The position numbers were made by a program, and so were the translations under genes. From Diplodia intermedia (Eukaryota; Ascomycota; Dothideomycetes; Botryosphaeriales; Botryosphaeriaceae), in NCBI GenBank assembly GCA_021495925.1, contig JAKEKT010000001.1:744001-808000 (forward strand): a DNA stretch of 64,000 bases. The letters run 5' to 3'. Shown piece after piece: positions 47,009-58,700 of this stretch. Each line of letters starts with the position of its first letter. Within the stretch, counting starts at the first letter, position 1. The notes under the pieces were generated by a model. It was given only the letters and a program-made list of their open reading frames with translations, was not told where the DNA came from and ran no database searches.

Positions 47009-48014
47009 TCAGTCCGCCAACGCATAGATCCGCTCAGCATCCTCCCCCTCAAATGCATCCACTCCCTCCTTAGCCACCTTCTCCGCCGCCGTCCTCACAT
47101 CCTCCTTTCCATCCACGAGGTCCAGCCAGCCGCCCTTATACCCGCTGCCAAGCACCTCCACCGCCGCCTGGGCCACTGCCTCTCTGCTGGCCTTCCCACC
47201 GCTCCCGCCCGTCTTTCCCAGCTCCACACCACCCGCCCGTTCCTCCGTCAGCGTGCCTGGCCGCAAACAAATACCCCTGAAGTCCCCTCCCCGCCTCTTC
47301 GTCATCGCCGCCAGGTACTCGTCGGCGGCGATCTTGGCCTTGGCGTAGTCCGGCAGGATCTCCGTGTTGAGCTTGGTGGCGCTGGCCCACTCGGCCTCAC
47401 TCCACCACGCCGGCTTGGTGCGACGCGACGCCAGGTACGACACCATTAGGAACGCCGAGACGCTGGGCGACGCCGTCGACGCCTTGATGAAGGCCTTGGC
47501 TGCGTCGCGGTCAACCGCGTACGTTCGGTCGGGACCACCTTGTCCACCCGCGCCTGCGGGGAGAGAGGATGATGAGATTAGTTACTCGTCCCAGCGTAAT
47601 CAGGTATGAGAGAAGTAATTGCAGTGGCTTGTGTTCGTGTTGGGCAATGGAGTTGCAATACGCAAAGCACCCCGCAAGATACCTTATATCTTCCCCCTTC
47701 GCCCACTCTTGACACCATCGTGCGAGGGAGAACAACAGACAAAAAAGACTTCACATACCTGCGCTCCAAATGATCCAAGTCGGCTTCACCTCATCTAGGA
47801 TCTTCCTTGCGTCTTGCTCGCTCTTCACGTCCTCGACGCTGCTGACCAGCACGTTTAACTTGCCCGGCTGGCCTTCGCCCAGCTTGTTGATGGTGGTCGA
47901 CTGCGCCGGGTCGCGGATCATCGACGTGACAGCGTACGAGCGCGAGAGCAGGAGAGGCGTCATGAACTGGGCCACCTTACCATGCCCGCCAATCAGAAGG
48001 ACGTGCTGTGACAT
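47009..48014 (-). CDS. NAD(P)-binding Rossmann protein, NmrA/atypical SDR-like
   Basis: A protein of 266 residues from exons 48014-47759 and 47553-47009 (intron of 205 bp, GTATGT...CCGCAG). The N-terminus HVLLIGGHGKVAQ is the dinucleotide-binding loop of NAD(P)-binding proteins of the atypical short-chain dehydrogenase type, followed by an RD pair after the second strand as seen for NADP binding. The YAKAKIAADEYL segment resembles the Y-x3-K active-site helix, and LRPGTLTEE is typical of the following strand. Substrate is unknown; members act as sensors, epimerases or reductases. A TATA-like element stands about 70 nt upstream. No signal peptide, so probably cytosolic. Confidence 0.76.
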
Positions 48015-48082
48015 TGTGGCCGTGGTGATGGTGCTGTGTTTGCGTATGATGCGGGTGGGCAGACCGGATGATAGAAGCGGAT

Positions 48083-48091
48083 TATATATGT
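48083..48091 (-). promoter_or_regulatory. TATA-like element of the NmrA-like gene
   Basis: The minus strand reads CATATATAA about 70 nt before the ATG at 48014. The remainder of the interval 48015-48642 (3' flank of PP4c further on) shows no other clear feature. Confidence 0.5.
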
Positions 48092-48642
48092 TCTGCGGGG
48101 TTGTTGGCTGAGAACTCTACGAGTCGATTGATTTGGGATCGAAGGAGCTTCAAGTAGTAAGGGAGAAGGGCCCACTGATTGGTAGTTGCGATGTCGTGAA
48201 GCAGCTGGGCTGACGTCGTGATTTGCACCACGGATTACTCGGCACATTGGTAAGCAAGTGTGATGACTGTGACGCAATCGATTTCATTGAGCATGTGCGG
48301 GCCGAACCGCTCCGGCACGGTCCCGGAGAGCAGGCCGTTGTTTGAAGGCACACATAGGGAAGACGTGCCGTAACCTCCCTGAAACGGTCCGATATTCAGA
48401 GGCTGCTCGGCTGGAAAGAAAGAAAAAGAAGAAAAAAAAAACGCTCTCTTATGTTGGGTGTCGAGAGAGTATGGGTTTGCAGCAAACCAGTTCCTAGGTA
48501 CTATCATTTCTTTCGTCGCCATGTTTATGCCCAGTAACGCCACCATACACATTGCCCCCATTCCGATGCTGTACAACATGACACCGGAGCTAGCCAGTGT
48601 AAGAAAAGGGGTATCCCAAGCCAGAGAATCGCTCTTGGCTTT

Positions 48643-50316
48643 CTACAAGAAATAATCCGCCACCGGCTTTTTCGCAGGCATGCCACGCGAGTCCTGCGGC
48701 GCAGCCTCGAAGACTCTATACCGTCGCCCCGGCCCATCTCGGTTCCTGTCGCTCAGACCTCTACTCCGGTTCGTGTCGCCGTTACCGCGAGGTACGTAGC
48801 CGCCATTGCTCCCGTCTTCGCCGAGCTCCAAGATAGCTGCAACGTTGCCGCAGCGGTAGCAATAGTTTGGCGCACTCCACACCGTTACGATTGAATTATC
48901 AAACATTTCCTTGAACCCTTCCATTACAAGCTGATGGGCCCGCGCGATGAGGGACAAATCGTTCTTATGGTTGAAGCATTTGACAATGTCGGCACCGAAG
49001 AGGAACCCGGCGCCCCGCGGAGACAGGCCCCAGCCGTCGATCTCATCCGGGTCCGACCAAAGCAGGTCACACATGGCACCCTCGTGCGGGACCTCTTGCT
49101 TGCGATCAAGAAGACGAATCTTGTCAATCGTGTCAATCAAGGGCGACAAGCCACCGTGCACGCAAAGTACTGCTCCACCAGGGTTTCCGGTTGAACCAGA
49201 ACTGGATCCTGAGGCGCCGGTTCCAGCGGGACCGGTCCTAGTAGACGCGTCGGCAATTGGGGAGCTCGAAGGTCCAAGTGGGCCGGGAGAATCGCTGCCG
49301 GGGTTGCGCGGATACCGGTTGATAACCTCATTGTTAGAATTGAGGATCTCGATCTCAATGTCCTGGTCTTCTCCCTGGCTGCCTTGCGTGTTTGGGTCTG
49401 CCTGAGAGGTGCCGGTAGGCTCAAGATTCGTTGCGGCTCCCGTAACCAATGCACCTAAGGCGAGGTAGTCGAAAACCTCACAACAGTATCTGCGGTTTGA
49501 AGTTAGCCCAGAAACCAGTCGTGGCTGGCCAGACACCAGATGCGCGCAAAAATTTGCTAACCTCCACACGTTTGCGCTGCCATATTTCCTCAAGCACTCA
49601 TCGTAGAAGCCGTAAACGGTTGTGATCTGCCGAGACTCGTGGTTTCCGCGGATGAGCGTGATCCGGTCTGGATACCGTACTTTCAGGCATAGAAGGAGTA
49701 GGAACGATTCGAGAGAGTAGAATCCTCTATCGACGAAGTCCCCTGCAATGTATTAGCGATCCAATGTTCTGGAGGAGTTACGTTGAGCTTGCAAAGCCTT
49801 CTACTGTCCCTTGCCCGAGTGATCGGCTACGGAGCGAGAGGCTATAAACGCAGAGAATGCGGCTGCATTCTCAGGTCGATAAAGCCCCCCAGACACCAGC
49901 GTCTCAGCTGCAGTGTTGTAAGGCAGTCACGTACGGAAATGACTTACCCATGAATAGGTAGTTTGTGTCCGGCACATCGCCACCCACTCTGAAAAGCTCC
50001 ATCAGGTCATGGAACTGACCGTGGATGTCTCCGCAAATCTGCGCAAGCATGCATAATCAGCCACTGCATCACCCCAGGTGATCATGAATATCATACCGTC
50101 ACCGGCGCATCGACGCCCACCACGTTACCCTCTTCAATCAACAGCTCCCTCGCCTTGTAGCATAGCTCGCGTACCTGCGTCTCAGGTATAGGACGGCATG
50201 CGCGCAGTTGCGCAATCGCTCTAGATGGAGGAATTCCGCGTCAGCTCGTCCGTCTACCTTTGCCCTCGTGCCATGCCGGAAACAAATGGCGTCACATACT
50301 GGTCCAGGTCACTCAT
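48643..50316 (-). CDS. PPH3: Protein phosphatase 4 catalytic subunit (Pph3) with lineage-type insertions
   Basis: A Ser/Thr phosphatase of the PP2A group, acting on DNA-damage and TOR targets in complex with regulatory subunits. Exons are 50316-50300, 50220-50097, 50038-49948, 49742-49562 and 49489-48643, giving 419 residues (about 307 in animal PP4c). All metal-site motifs are present: GDIHGQFHD, GDFVDRG, RGNHESRQ, and further on CVHGGLSP and SAPNYCYRCGN. The C-terminal FEAAPQDSRG and PVADYFL match PP4c and not PP2A or PP6. Two insertions explain the extra length. About 90 residues of Ser/Gly/Pro-rich sequence (154-243) sit between YLALGALV and VLCVHGG. About 28 more lie between ILEL and FEAAP. 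The first exon is only 17 nt. Insertions lie on surface loops in the known fold, so activity is probably kept. Confidence 0.92.
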
Positions 50317-51106
50317 GTTGAGAGATGTGTTCTGCTAGGCGTGGGCGGCCAAGGAAACCCGAGGTATGGGACGTGAAGGCGTGCCTTGTACGGCTGCTAA
50401 CGTGTTTTGGGCGGACGTAGGTCTCCGGTTCTCGATGTTGTAGCTAGGTGTGCGGTCGTGAGGCTGACTCGGTGGAGGGTTGCACGGCGCGCGGGGGCAA
50501 GGGCTGCTGCTTTAGCGAGTGTGTCCGGGGCGAAGCGACGCGAATGTACGCGCGCTGGACAAGGACGCGACGAGCAAAGGCGAGGGCGGGGGACGAAGGC
50601 GTTGTGAAGCTGGGATGCGCACGGGAGGACGTGCAAGTGTGTGTGATGCGCGCGCCCAGACTCGGCGACAGAAGCGCTCGCGCCCGGCGGCAAAGGGTCT
50701 GCCGCGGACAAGCGCTCGCCGCGGACAAGCGCTCGCCGCATGCGCGCGGCACTGACCCGCCGATGAAGAATCCCTGCCAGGCCTTACGGCGCACGGCCCT
50801 CAGCCCTTCCGCCAATGGCTAGCAAATGGAATGAGCAACCTCATCAGCCCACCTCCATCCTCTTCATCACACCAACACGGGGACCCCACACCCACTAGGC
50901 ACCGTGTCGCGCCGGGGAACATCGAACCATTCGTGCGCACCCCCCCAATGCCCCGCGGCTTGTAGCTCAAGCTGATTCCGCCGGCCAGTCTTCAATGCCG
51001 CAGCCAGCTTGAAAACAACACTCCCTCCGTCACTGTTCCATCGCTGCCCCGCACTCGCCGGCGCATCCATCCATCCATCACGACGGCCAATTGACCGCCC
51101 TCGACG
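50317..51106. promoter_or_regulatory. Divergent promoter region, PP4c (-) and small membrane protein (+)
   Basis: 790 bp of GC-rich DNA. A pair of GGACAAGCGCTCGCCGC copies stands side by side at about 50707-50739. No TATA box is evident on either strand. Confidence 0.5.
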
Positions 51107-51562
51107 ATGCCGCCGATCCTCCATCCCCGGTCCCGCCAGACCGCGTCCCTTTTCTCGGCCACACTGCTAGCGTCTTTTTTCGTCGTCGGCCTCCCACACA
51201 TCCTCCCGTGTCCCGTCGACTCCCGCGCCGCAAACGACTCGAGCGACAACCTCAACGGCGATCAAGGTGCACAACGACGCCGACGGAGAAGGAGGTTCCT
51301 ACCAGAAGACCAGATGGCGACGCGGCAGATCGCTGCCGGTGAGGAATCCTCCGCTGCGGCAGCTACAACAACAGATTCCGAGGGCAGCGAGGCTGGCTTT
51401 GAGAGAGCTGAGAGGAGACGTGAGTGCCCGATCCCGAAGCCTGGAGGGTTGGTGGGTCAGTTCCTAGGATTCGAGGAGCAAGAAAGGGTCAGGAGGCCTG
51501 TTGTCGTGGAAAGCGTACGCGAGAGGAGAGCTGGGCAATCAAAGGAGGATGTCAAGTCATAA
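51107..51562 (+). CDS. Small single-helix membrane protein, uncharacterised
   Basis: A protein of 151 residues, intronless. One hydrophobic segment (residues about 13-33, ASLFSATLLASFFVVGLPHIL) follows a basic N-terminus, then comes a run of seven Arg (about 58-64), a Ser/Ala/Thr-rich linker, and a motif RRECPIPKPGGLVGQFLGFEE near 104-124 that looks conserved among fungal proteins. The layout suggests a membrane-anchored protein facing the cytosol or, less likely, mitochondrial import of an anchored protein. I do not know its function. The start is chosen as the first ATG with the helix in frame. Evidence for being real is the helix, the Pro-Lys-Pro-Gly-Gly motif and the contrast to the AT-rich DNA that begins right after the stop. 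Confidence 0.55.
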   Translation: MPPILHPRSRQTASLFSATLLASFFVVGLPHILPCPVDSRAANDSSDNLNGDQGAQRRRRRRRFLPEDQMATRQIAAGEESSAAAATTTDSEGSEAGFERAERRRECPIPKPGGLVGQFLGFEEQERVRRPVVVESVRERRAGQSKEDVKS

Positions 51563-52480
51563 AATACCCGGGAGCACAATCGATACATTATAGAGTTTTG
51601 TAATCTAAGAGGACTGTATCAAGGCGTACCTACAGCTACGCTCTTATACTAGGGAAGAGGTAGCAGAGTCGGTTCGCACAACGTACCACTGTATATATCT
51701 TTAGTGTTGTAAGAAAAGCATAAAGCGGGCTTGCGGCTCGTTATAAACCAAGTGTATTCAACCAAAAACACTATCGTGGTCAGCTAAGTACAAGGCTCAA
51801 TTGTAGGATTAGGGCGGAGACTGGATTTCTTTTTACACAATTAGTCACCGCTTAGATCGTTGGTGGATAAGGAGTAGACCGCTTAAGTTCTAACAACTAC
51901 TACGCTGTGCGAGAAGAAGGAGAAAACGTATTAAAGGTTAGTCGTGTAAACTTAAGTATTGGCTAGGGTCAGGGAAGTCGCTACTACGTAGTACTTGGGC
52001 GGCATCGTGGATAGCCCGCGGGTATTCTAGAATGAAGACAACTTATATAAGCTCTTGTAAATTGACGTGTAGTTTATAGTAAGATGAGTGCTAAAATAGA
52101 AATTAAGTATGCAGCCTATAAGCCTATAGTTCGCGGAAGAGCAAGTGTGCACTGTTGAGTAAACGTCTAGACGCATGTTTGGCAAACGTGATTATGTTGA
52201 CCAGGCGTCCGCCAGTAAAACAGTCACAATACCAATGAAATTGACCGCGCGGCACCAGATATATTTTAAGATTGAATACCCTAGTTATACATCAATGGTA
52301 GATAGAGTTTGGAAAGAAAACAGTAGTAAGATGGGATGTAGCCAGTGCATCGTAGTCGTCGCTCTCAAGGTCCGAAATGCAAGATCCCTGCAGCGCGTCG
52401 ATCACTCGCGATGACGTTTTCACAGCAGCTTGCGGCCCACCCAAGATAGCTTCACTATCTCGTACCAAGAGCTCCTCCAC
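51563..52480. repeat. TpA-rich island, probable RIP-decayed repeat relic
   Basis: The base composition changes abruptly from GC-rich to AT-rich after the stop at 51562 and returns near 52490. TpA steps (CTA, TTA, ATA, GTA) are very frequent and open frames are short and full of stops. This pattern is what repeat-induced point mutation (C to T at CpA) leaves behind in ascomycete transposons. No terminal repeats or recognisable transposase remnant was found, so an ordinary AT-rich intergenic region remains possible. Confidence 0.5.
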
Positions 52481-52501
52481 ATAACCAATTACCCGCCAAA
52501 C

Positions 52502-53112
52502 ATGACGCTCTCGAGCCCTTTCACCCACTCCTCGCGTATTGCCATCCGCATCGCAACCAGCGCTGCGCCGCGCGCCCGGTACTTCTCCAACACCGCATCC
52601 GCCTTCAGCTCCGCACCAAGCCTAAACCGTATATACACAACGTGCGCTTCTCCCTCCCGTCCAAGCCACATGCCACCCTCTAACAGCCCTCCTCCCCCGG
52701 CAGTGTGCGCACCCCCGATGAGCTCTCCAACCTCCTCCTCATCTCCGCCTCCACGCGCCGCCCGCTCATCACCCTCTGGACGGCATCCTGGTGCCCGTCC
52801 TGCAAAGCCGTCGCGCCGCTTATCCACAACCAAATCGAATCCGGCACGGGTGAGAAGGCAGGGGGGGTGGGCTACTCCGAGGTGCAGGTGGATGCAGCGA
52901 CCATCGGCGACCTGCCGCTGACGTACCGCATCACGTCGATGCCGACGCTGATGGCCTTCGATCGCGGCGAGGCTCAGTTCGAGACGCGCCTGACGAGCGT
53001 TGACCGCATGAAGGATTCCGCTTTCCTGCGCGAGTGGATCGAGACCGAGGCTGCGCGGAGAGGTGAGGGTGGCGCTGGCGGCAAGAGCTTGTTGGGTAGG
53101 TGGTTTGGGTGA
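52502..53112 (+). CDS. Mitochondrial thioredoxin-like protein with WCPSC site
   Basis: A protein of 182 residues from exons 52502-52641 and 52704-53112 (intron of 62 bp, GTGCGC...GGCAG with a CTAAC branch point). The first 35-40 residues are Arg/Ser/Ala-rich without acids (RIAIRIATSAAPRARYFS), a mitochondrial presequence. The thioredoxin fold follows, with WCPSCK at residues 76-81 as active site, then VQVDAATIGDLPLTYRITSMPTLMAFDRG, which includes the cis-Pro turn MPT. Compared with classical WCGPC, the two middle residues are Pro-Ser, so redox potential and partners may differ. The C-terminal Gly/Arg-rich tail (KSLLGRWFG) resembles other fungal mitochondrial thioredoxin-like proteins. Likely role is disulfide reduction in mitochondria; the exact partner is unknown. 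Confidence 0.83.
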
Positions 53113-53658
53113 CTGGCCGGCGGAGCGGCGGGTGAAGGCAATAAGAAGGATGGACGGTAGCCATGCCTCTTGATCCTTGAAAGAGCTTGTATTACTAGGG
53201 CGTGCCGGAAGCGTTTTTGCTTTGCACTTGAGTGCTCGCTGGAGCGGCGCTGAAGCTACATGGTCCATCAAACATCCTTGGACGGATGCTTTGCGGACAC
53301 CATGTGTTCCTGACCTGTGTCGATCTCTCCGGCGTGAATGCATGGGGTGTTAATGACATCTAGTGAAAGGCGCCAACGAAATATGCGACAGCACCACGCA
53401 TCAGTTACAACAGTTTGATTGTTGAGGCACCGTCACTGGTAGGATATGGACGTCTATCGCCTCACATGACTTTCATAAATCCAAAGAAAAGAAAAATCGT
53501 TTCCCAGGTCAATCCTCTTCGTCAGGGTATCCGCATCCCGTCTGTCTACTCTCCGTTACTTCGTTTCTCGAAAACTATCCATGCTCAAAAGTCGAGCCAT
53601 GCAGGAGCACAGCTCCCATGCTGCCTATTTCAGTGCATGAGCCCAGCTTGTGAGTGGA
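53113..53658. other. Convergent 3' intergenic region
   Basis: 546 bp between the thioredoxin-like gene and IPMK; AT-richer than the genes, without recognisable features. Confidence 0.6.
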
Positions 53659-54887
53659 TCATGCCTTCGCAAGCTCGGTATCCAGGTTCTCGAGGATCTT
53701 GACAACAGAGCGAATGCCCCTCAGAGCATTCTCGTCCTGACCCTGGCCGGGCCTGAAGGTGGCGTGCGCAAAGTCGATTAGCTTGACGACGGCAAACTTG
53801 GGCACGTCTTCCTCGTCGCCATCGAGCTCGACTTCGTCATCGTCTTCCTCGTTCAACCCCTTCTCTCCGGCGGCAGTCGCCGTCTGCAGAGCGTCGAGCT
53901 CGGCCTTCTCGGCCGCCTTCTCCGCCTCCTTCGCCGCCGCAGCATCGCCCTCGTACACGAATAGCAACGATGCAGAGTACATGCGGCTTTCCTCAGCCTC
54001 CAGCGCGGCCTGCACACCCTTGACATCTTTCAGCAGCCTCGCGACAATCGGCTTCGCCGTGTGCGCCGAGTGTCCCGCGCCCGGCACAAGGAAGTACTCC
54101 CTGAACCCGTCGACCACGTTCTCCGCGTTGAAGACCCTGCCGTACAGCTTGTTGAATGTCTTGTACCTGCTCGCCTCATCGAAGACTGCATTCTCATCCG
54201 AACCCTTCCTTGCCTCCTCCCCTTCACCTTGCCAGACTCTCATCCCCGCGATCCTGAAGCCCAAGCTCAAGCTCGTCGTCTCGCTCGCGACCTTGTCCAG
54301 CCGTGCGGCCTTCGCCTCCGCCGTGCCGTCGTCGTACAGGCGCGCGCCCAGCTTCAAATCCAAGATGTTCGGCTTGCGGAACCCCGCCGCCACGTTCTCC
54401 AGCACGATGGACGTGTCGGTCGACAGCTTCTTGCCCTTCATCGGCCCCACGTCGTCGAGCGACAGCGTGGCGGCCGTGTCACCAGCACCAGCACCGGAGG
54501 CGGGAGCAGCGGCCTCAGGGATCGGCGCCACCGCCGGCGTCGAGGGGCCCGAGGGGTCCGGGGAGTCCGAGGCGGAAGCGACGGCGGCCGCGAGCGTGGC
54601 AGCCTCGGGCGACTTGTTCAGCTCTAGCGTGCCCATGAAGGTGGGCATGTAGGCGGCCAGCGCCGGGTGCGACGCGGTGGCGGCCTCGTAAAAAGCTATC
54701 TCAGCGGCAGTGCAGGGCTTGATGACGAGGGCACCGGTAGGGTCGGAGAGGACACCGTCACTGCGGGTCAGGGAGGATGGGGTGAGATTTGGTTCCTTGA
54801 GGGTTGGAGGGGGAGGTGAGCTTACTGTCCAGCAGCGGCATTCTCAAAAGCGCTGAGCGTCTTGGGATCGAGGGTGGAGGGGGCCAT
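53659..54887 (-). CDS. ARG82: Inositol polyphosphate multikinase (Arg82/Ipk2 type)
   Basis: Phosphorylates IP3 to IP4/IP5 in the nucleus and supports transcriptional control such as arginine and phosphate regulation. Exons 54887-54826 and 54760-53659, with an intron of 65 bp (GTAAGC...CGCAG), give 387 residues. The inositol-kinase signature P-x3-D-x-K-x-G is present as PNILDLKLG near residue 145. The downstream SASLLFVYEGD strand (family SSLLFVYE) and the metal-binding IDFAHATF near residue 354 complete the site. Two low-complexity stretches are inserted: an Ala/Pro/Ser-rich one after LELNK (about 65-115) and an Ala/Glu then Asp/Glu-rich one before IDFAH; the latter resembles the acidic loop of yeast Arg82. 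IP6 kinase (Kcs1) is an alternative, but the short length argues for the multikinase. Confidence 0.86.
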
Positions 54888-55704
54888 TGTGTATGCTGGA
54901 GCGATGTGTCCGGGTGCGGGGTGGAGGTTGGGAGTGCGCAAAGGTGGAGGGAGGCGGTGACAACCACTGGGACAAGCTCCCAGGCTGGAGTGGGGCAGCT
55001 GAGCCTCGGGACCAGGGTCCATGTCAGCCCTACGAGCCTCACGGAATACCGGCACGTCGACTCTCTGAACGCAGTTAGTGCGATGTGCGCCAGCGCAACA
55101 GTAATTTGACGTCGTCTGACGGCTTCCTTCTTTCTCTTGCCTCTCAACCCCCCACCGCTGTTGTGGCCGTCCTGCAGCTTGGCCATCTCGCCCCGCCAGC
55201 CATCCCGCGCTTCGCTGCTACCAGACGGACAAGCGAGCCCACCAACAGGTGTCACAGAACAGCCAGCAAGAAGCGAGCAGCGCAGGACGTGATCAAGGGC
55301 AGGTACTCATCGGTTCTGTTATCCAAAGCTGATTTTTTTCCATTCCGAAGCTAACCTAGTTCAAGCATCACAAGCCCTCGTGATTCCAAAGTCGACTACA
55401 CAATAAAACCGTCTTTTCTCGTCAATAAACCATACGCTCGATCGCCTAGGGGAAAGAACACTCGAAGCAATGGACCTAGCCCATGTCATCTATTTACATT
55501 ACACTGTTCGCATACAATGCTAGTTGAAACCGCCGCGAGGTTGCCCTCGCCGCATGTGAGAAACAAGGAAAAGAAAAACGCCAACCCTCCAACAGGCCAC
55601 AATTCGCACGCGGAGGCGGGGAATCTCAAGATCGAAAGACAGCTGACGTCCGGCATGAAAGTCCTCCCATTAAAAGCTTACTGTCCACTTACGTACGGCT
55701 TCCC
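54888..55704. other. Intergenic region between PMC1 3' end and IPMK promoter
   Basis: 817 bp. The first part must contain the IPMK promoter; the part near 55300-55560 is AT-richer and probably PMC1 3' UTR. No gene is seen. Confidence 0.55.
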
Positions 55705-58700
55705 TCATGGCTGGGTATCTTTGGTTTTGCCATCGCCTCCCTCTTGCCTGTCCAGCTTGGGCTGATCAGCAAAGGGCCCGACTCCGAATGCCGGCGTGGT
55801 GTCGTTGCTTTGGCTGGGAGGAACTCCAGGAGTAGGACCGTCCTTCACGATCACTGGATCCTCGCTCCTCGTGCCCGAGTGCACGCTGACTCCTTCTTGG
55901 GACTCAATGTCGGCCCGCCCACGTGCGAAAGCAACGCCGCCCTCGCCGTTATCCCCATCGCGTCGCTCAATCGGTGACCATCCGGCAATACTGCCCGCAA
56001 CGATGCCAGCCATGGCCGCCGCAGGCCCGAATGCGGAGTTCGAGCGCGACCGGTTGCGGCTGCGTGAATGGGAGCTAATAGGCGTGGGAGGCGCAGGAGA
56101 CCCGCCCTCATTGTCACTACGCTCATTGTTTGGCGTCTGGGGGAGAGAGTGGCTGCTGCGCGAACGGCTGAACACCTCACGAGCGGCTTCCCGAGGATGC
56201 TGGAGCTTGAACTTGAGCGCGCTGAGACGGCCACCACGGATCCTCTTGATGAACGCGAGCTCGTCGCGAATCTCAAGAAGGCTTTGGTTCCACTCATAGT
56301 CATCCGACAAGACCAGGTCGGGCGTAGGCTTACGCTTGAACCGGGCGGGGATCAAGCTAGCGACCAACTCATCGGGAATCAACCGGATGATGACACCAAC
56401 TGGAAGCGAGAGGAAGCCGAGAACAATCGAGTAGCCCCACTGAGCTCCATTGAGTGGCTTCACCGAGAAGGCAGCACCACCCACGAAGATGATCATGATC
56501 TGACCGCCAATCATGATGAGGTTGATGAAAATGAAGAAGTAGTTACGGTGCATGCCCTCGAAAACGTTGAACTTGTTGTCCAGGCGCCTGTTGTTGACCT
56601 GGTTGAAGATTTGCATCCACACGAAAGTGTTGAAGACCAGCGTACTGAGTTGGTCTTGTTCGTGGTCGCTTTCGTAAGAGAGGATGCTCTTGCCGGCGAA
56701 GTAGAGGATGAAGGTTACAACAAGCTGGTAGATGGCCTGGCCGATGATCATCTTCCACATGGTAACCGTGATAAGCGGGGCGGACTTGGGATCAGGCTTC
56801 CGATCGAGCAGACTGAGAGTAGGCGGATCAGTGGCAAGAGCCAAGGCAGCGAACGTGTCCATGATCAGGTTGACCCAGAGAAGCTGGACGGCAGTAAGGA
56901 CCGACGTTTGGTCGGAGCTAGCGACGGCTGACACGAAAGTCAGAAGTACCGCAGTGATGTTGACCGTAAGTTGAAACTGCAAGAATTTCTTGACAGCGTC
57001 GTTGACGGCACGACCCCATAACAAAGCCTTGACAATTGACGAGAAGTTGTCATCCATGAGGATGATAGCCGACGCCTCCTTGGCAACCTCCGTACCAGCG
57101 ATTCCCATGGAGAAACCGATATCGGCGGTTTTGAGAGCAGGAGCGTCGTTGGTACCATCGCCGGTGACGGCAACCGTCTCGCCAAGCTCCTTGAGACGCT
57201 TGACCAGGATTCTCTTGTCTTCGGGGCTGGAGCGAGCGAGGACGCAGAGCTTAGGGATGACTTGGTCCATTTCCCGCTTTCCCAGCTTCCTAAACTTGGG
57301 GCCCTCCATGACAATACCACCGGGAACGAGAATACCACATTCCTCTGCGATGGCCTTGGCTGTCAGGACGTTGTCACCAGTGACCATGCGCACGAAAACA
57401 CCGGCCTTCTTGCAGTCCTGGACGGCTTCGGGAACTCCGTCGCGGAGAGGATCCTGGATACCAACGAGACCGAGGAATACCATGTTGTTGAAGATGTCGT
57501 CGAAGTTCGCTTGGGAGGCATCGTCCTCCAGTGCGCGGGCACCCTTTGGCGGCCACTGTTCAAAATCCTTGTACAGGAACCCGATTGTGCGGAGCGACCG
57601 AGATGCATACGTCTCAATCAGGTGGTTGAGCGTTTCGCGCATGTCGGAAGTGAGGGACCGAGTAGAGAGATCCTTGGTACCGTCGATGATGGTATCGGCT
57701 TTCGCTACCAGAATCTCGGACGCGCCCTTGACGTACATCCTATACCTACCATCTTCAAGCTTGACAACAGCGGCCATGCATTTCCGACCCGAGTCAAAGG
57801 GCACCAGTTGAACGACGTTGGAGTTTGACCTTTCCGTGGAGACCGTGCCCATTCCTAGGTAATCGCGGGCAAAATTGAGCAGAGCCGTCTCAGTCTTCGA
57901 GCCGATGAAAGCGGGTTTGCCATCCTCTTCTCCTTCAAAGGCGGTCGAGTTGATGACGATGGATTGTTTGAAAAGCTCCTTGAGTTCTGCGCCAAGATTG
58001 GAAACAAACTCGCTGGGAGAGACGTCATCGCCATTATCCTCGGAAGCCTGTTTACCCTTGTTGGCAGCGTCCTGCTCATCTATGTTTTTGGCCTTGCGAT
58101 CACCGAAGCGAAGGGCCGTGCTCAGCGATCCTGCAACCACGGTCATTTTGTTTTGGGTGAGTGTTCCCGTTTTATCAGAACAGACCGTGGTAGCATTACC
58201 CATAGTCTCGCAGGAACGAAGCAGGCGAACCAGATTGTTATCCTTCAACATTCTGGTCGTGGCGAAGGCCAATGCAAGAGTAACGGCGAGAGGGAGACCC
58301 TCCGGGACGGCGACGACGATGACGGTGATGGCGACAATCAGGATGTCTAGGAAGTTTTGGCCCTTCTTTTCCGGAGTCGCATCGCTACCCTTCAGCCTGA
58401 CAAGGAATTCGATGAACAGGACGATGAAGAGGAGCAATGCAGAGCCACCACCCAGCTTGGCGATGTATTCCGCGAGAACGTTCAGCTTCGACTGCAGCGG
58501 AGTGACTTCGCTGTCTTCGCGGAGAGCCATCATAGTCTTGCCGTAACTCGAGTGGACACCAGTGGCTGTAACGATGAACGAACCAACACCCTCGGAAACC
58601 TTTGCGCCTGAAAGAATGAAGGGATCCATCTTGCGGACGCTGTGGCCGGCTTCCATTGCTCGGTATACGTCATCGGCCGGGATTTTCTTCAGGACATCGG

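Noticed and set aside
56068..58546. Several plus-strand open frames of 190-290 codons across PMC1
   Set aside because: Shadows of the ATPase gene, whose motifs are all on the minus strand.
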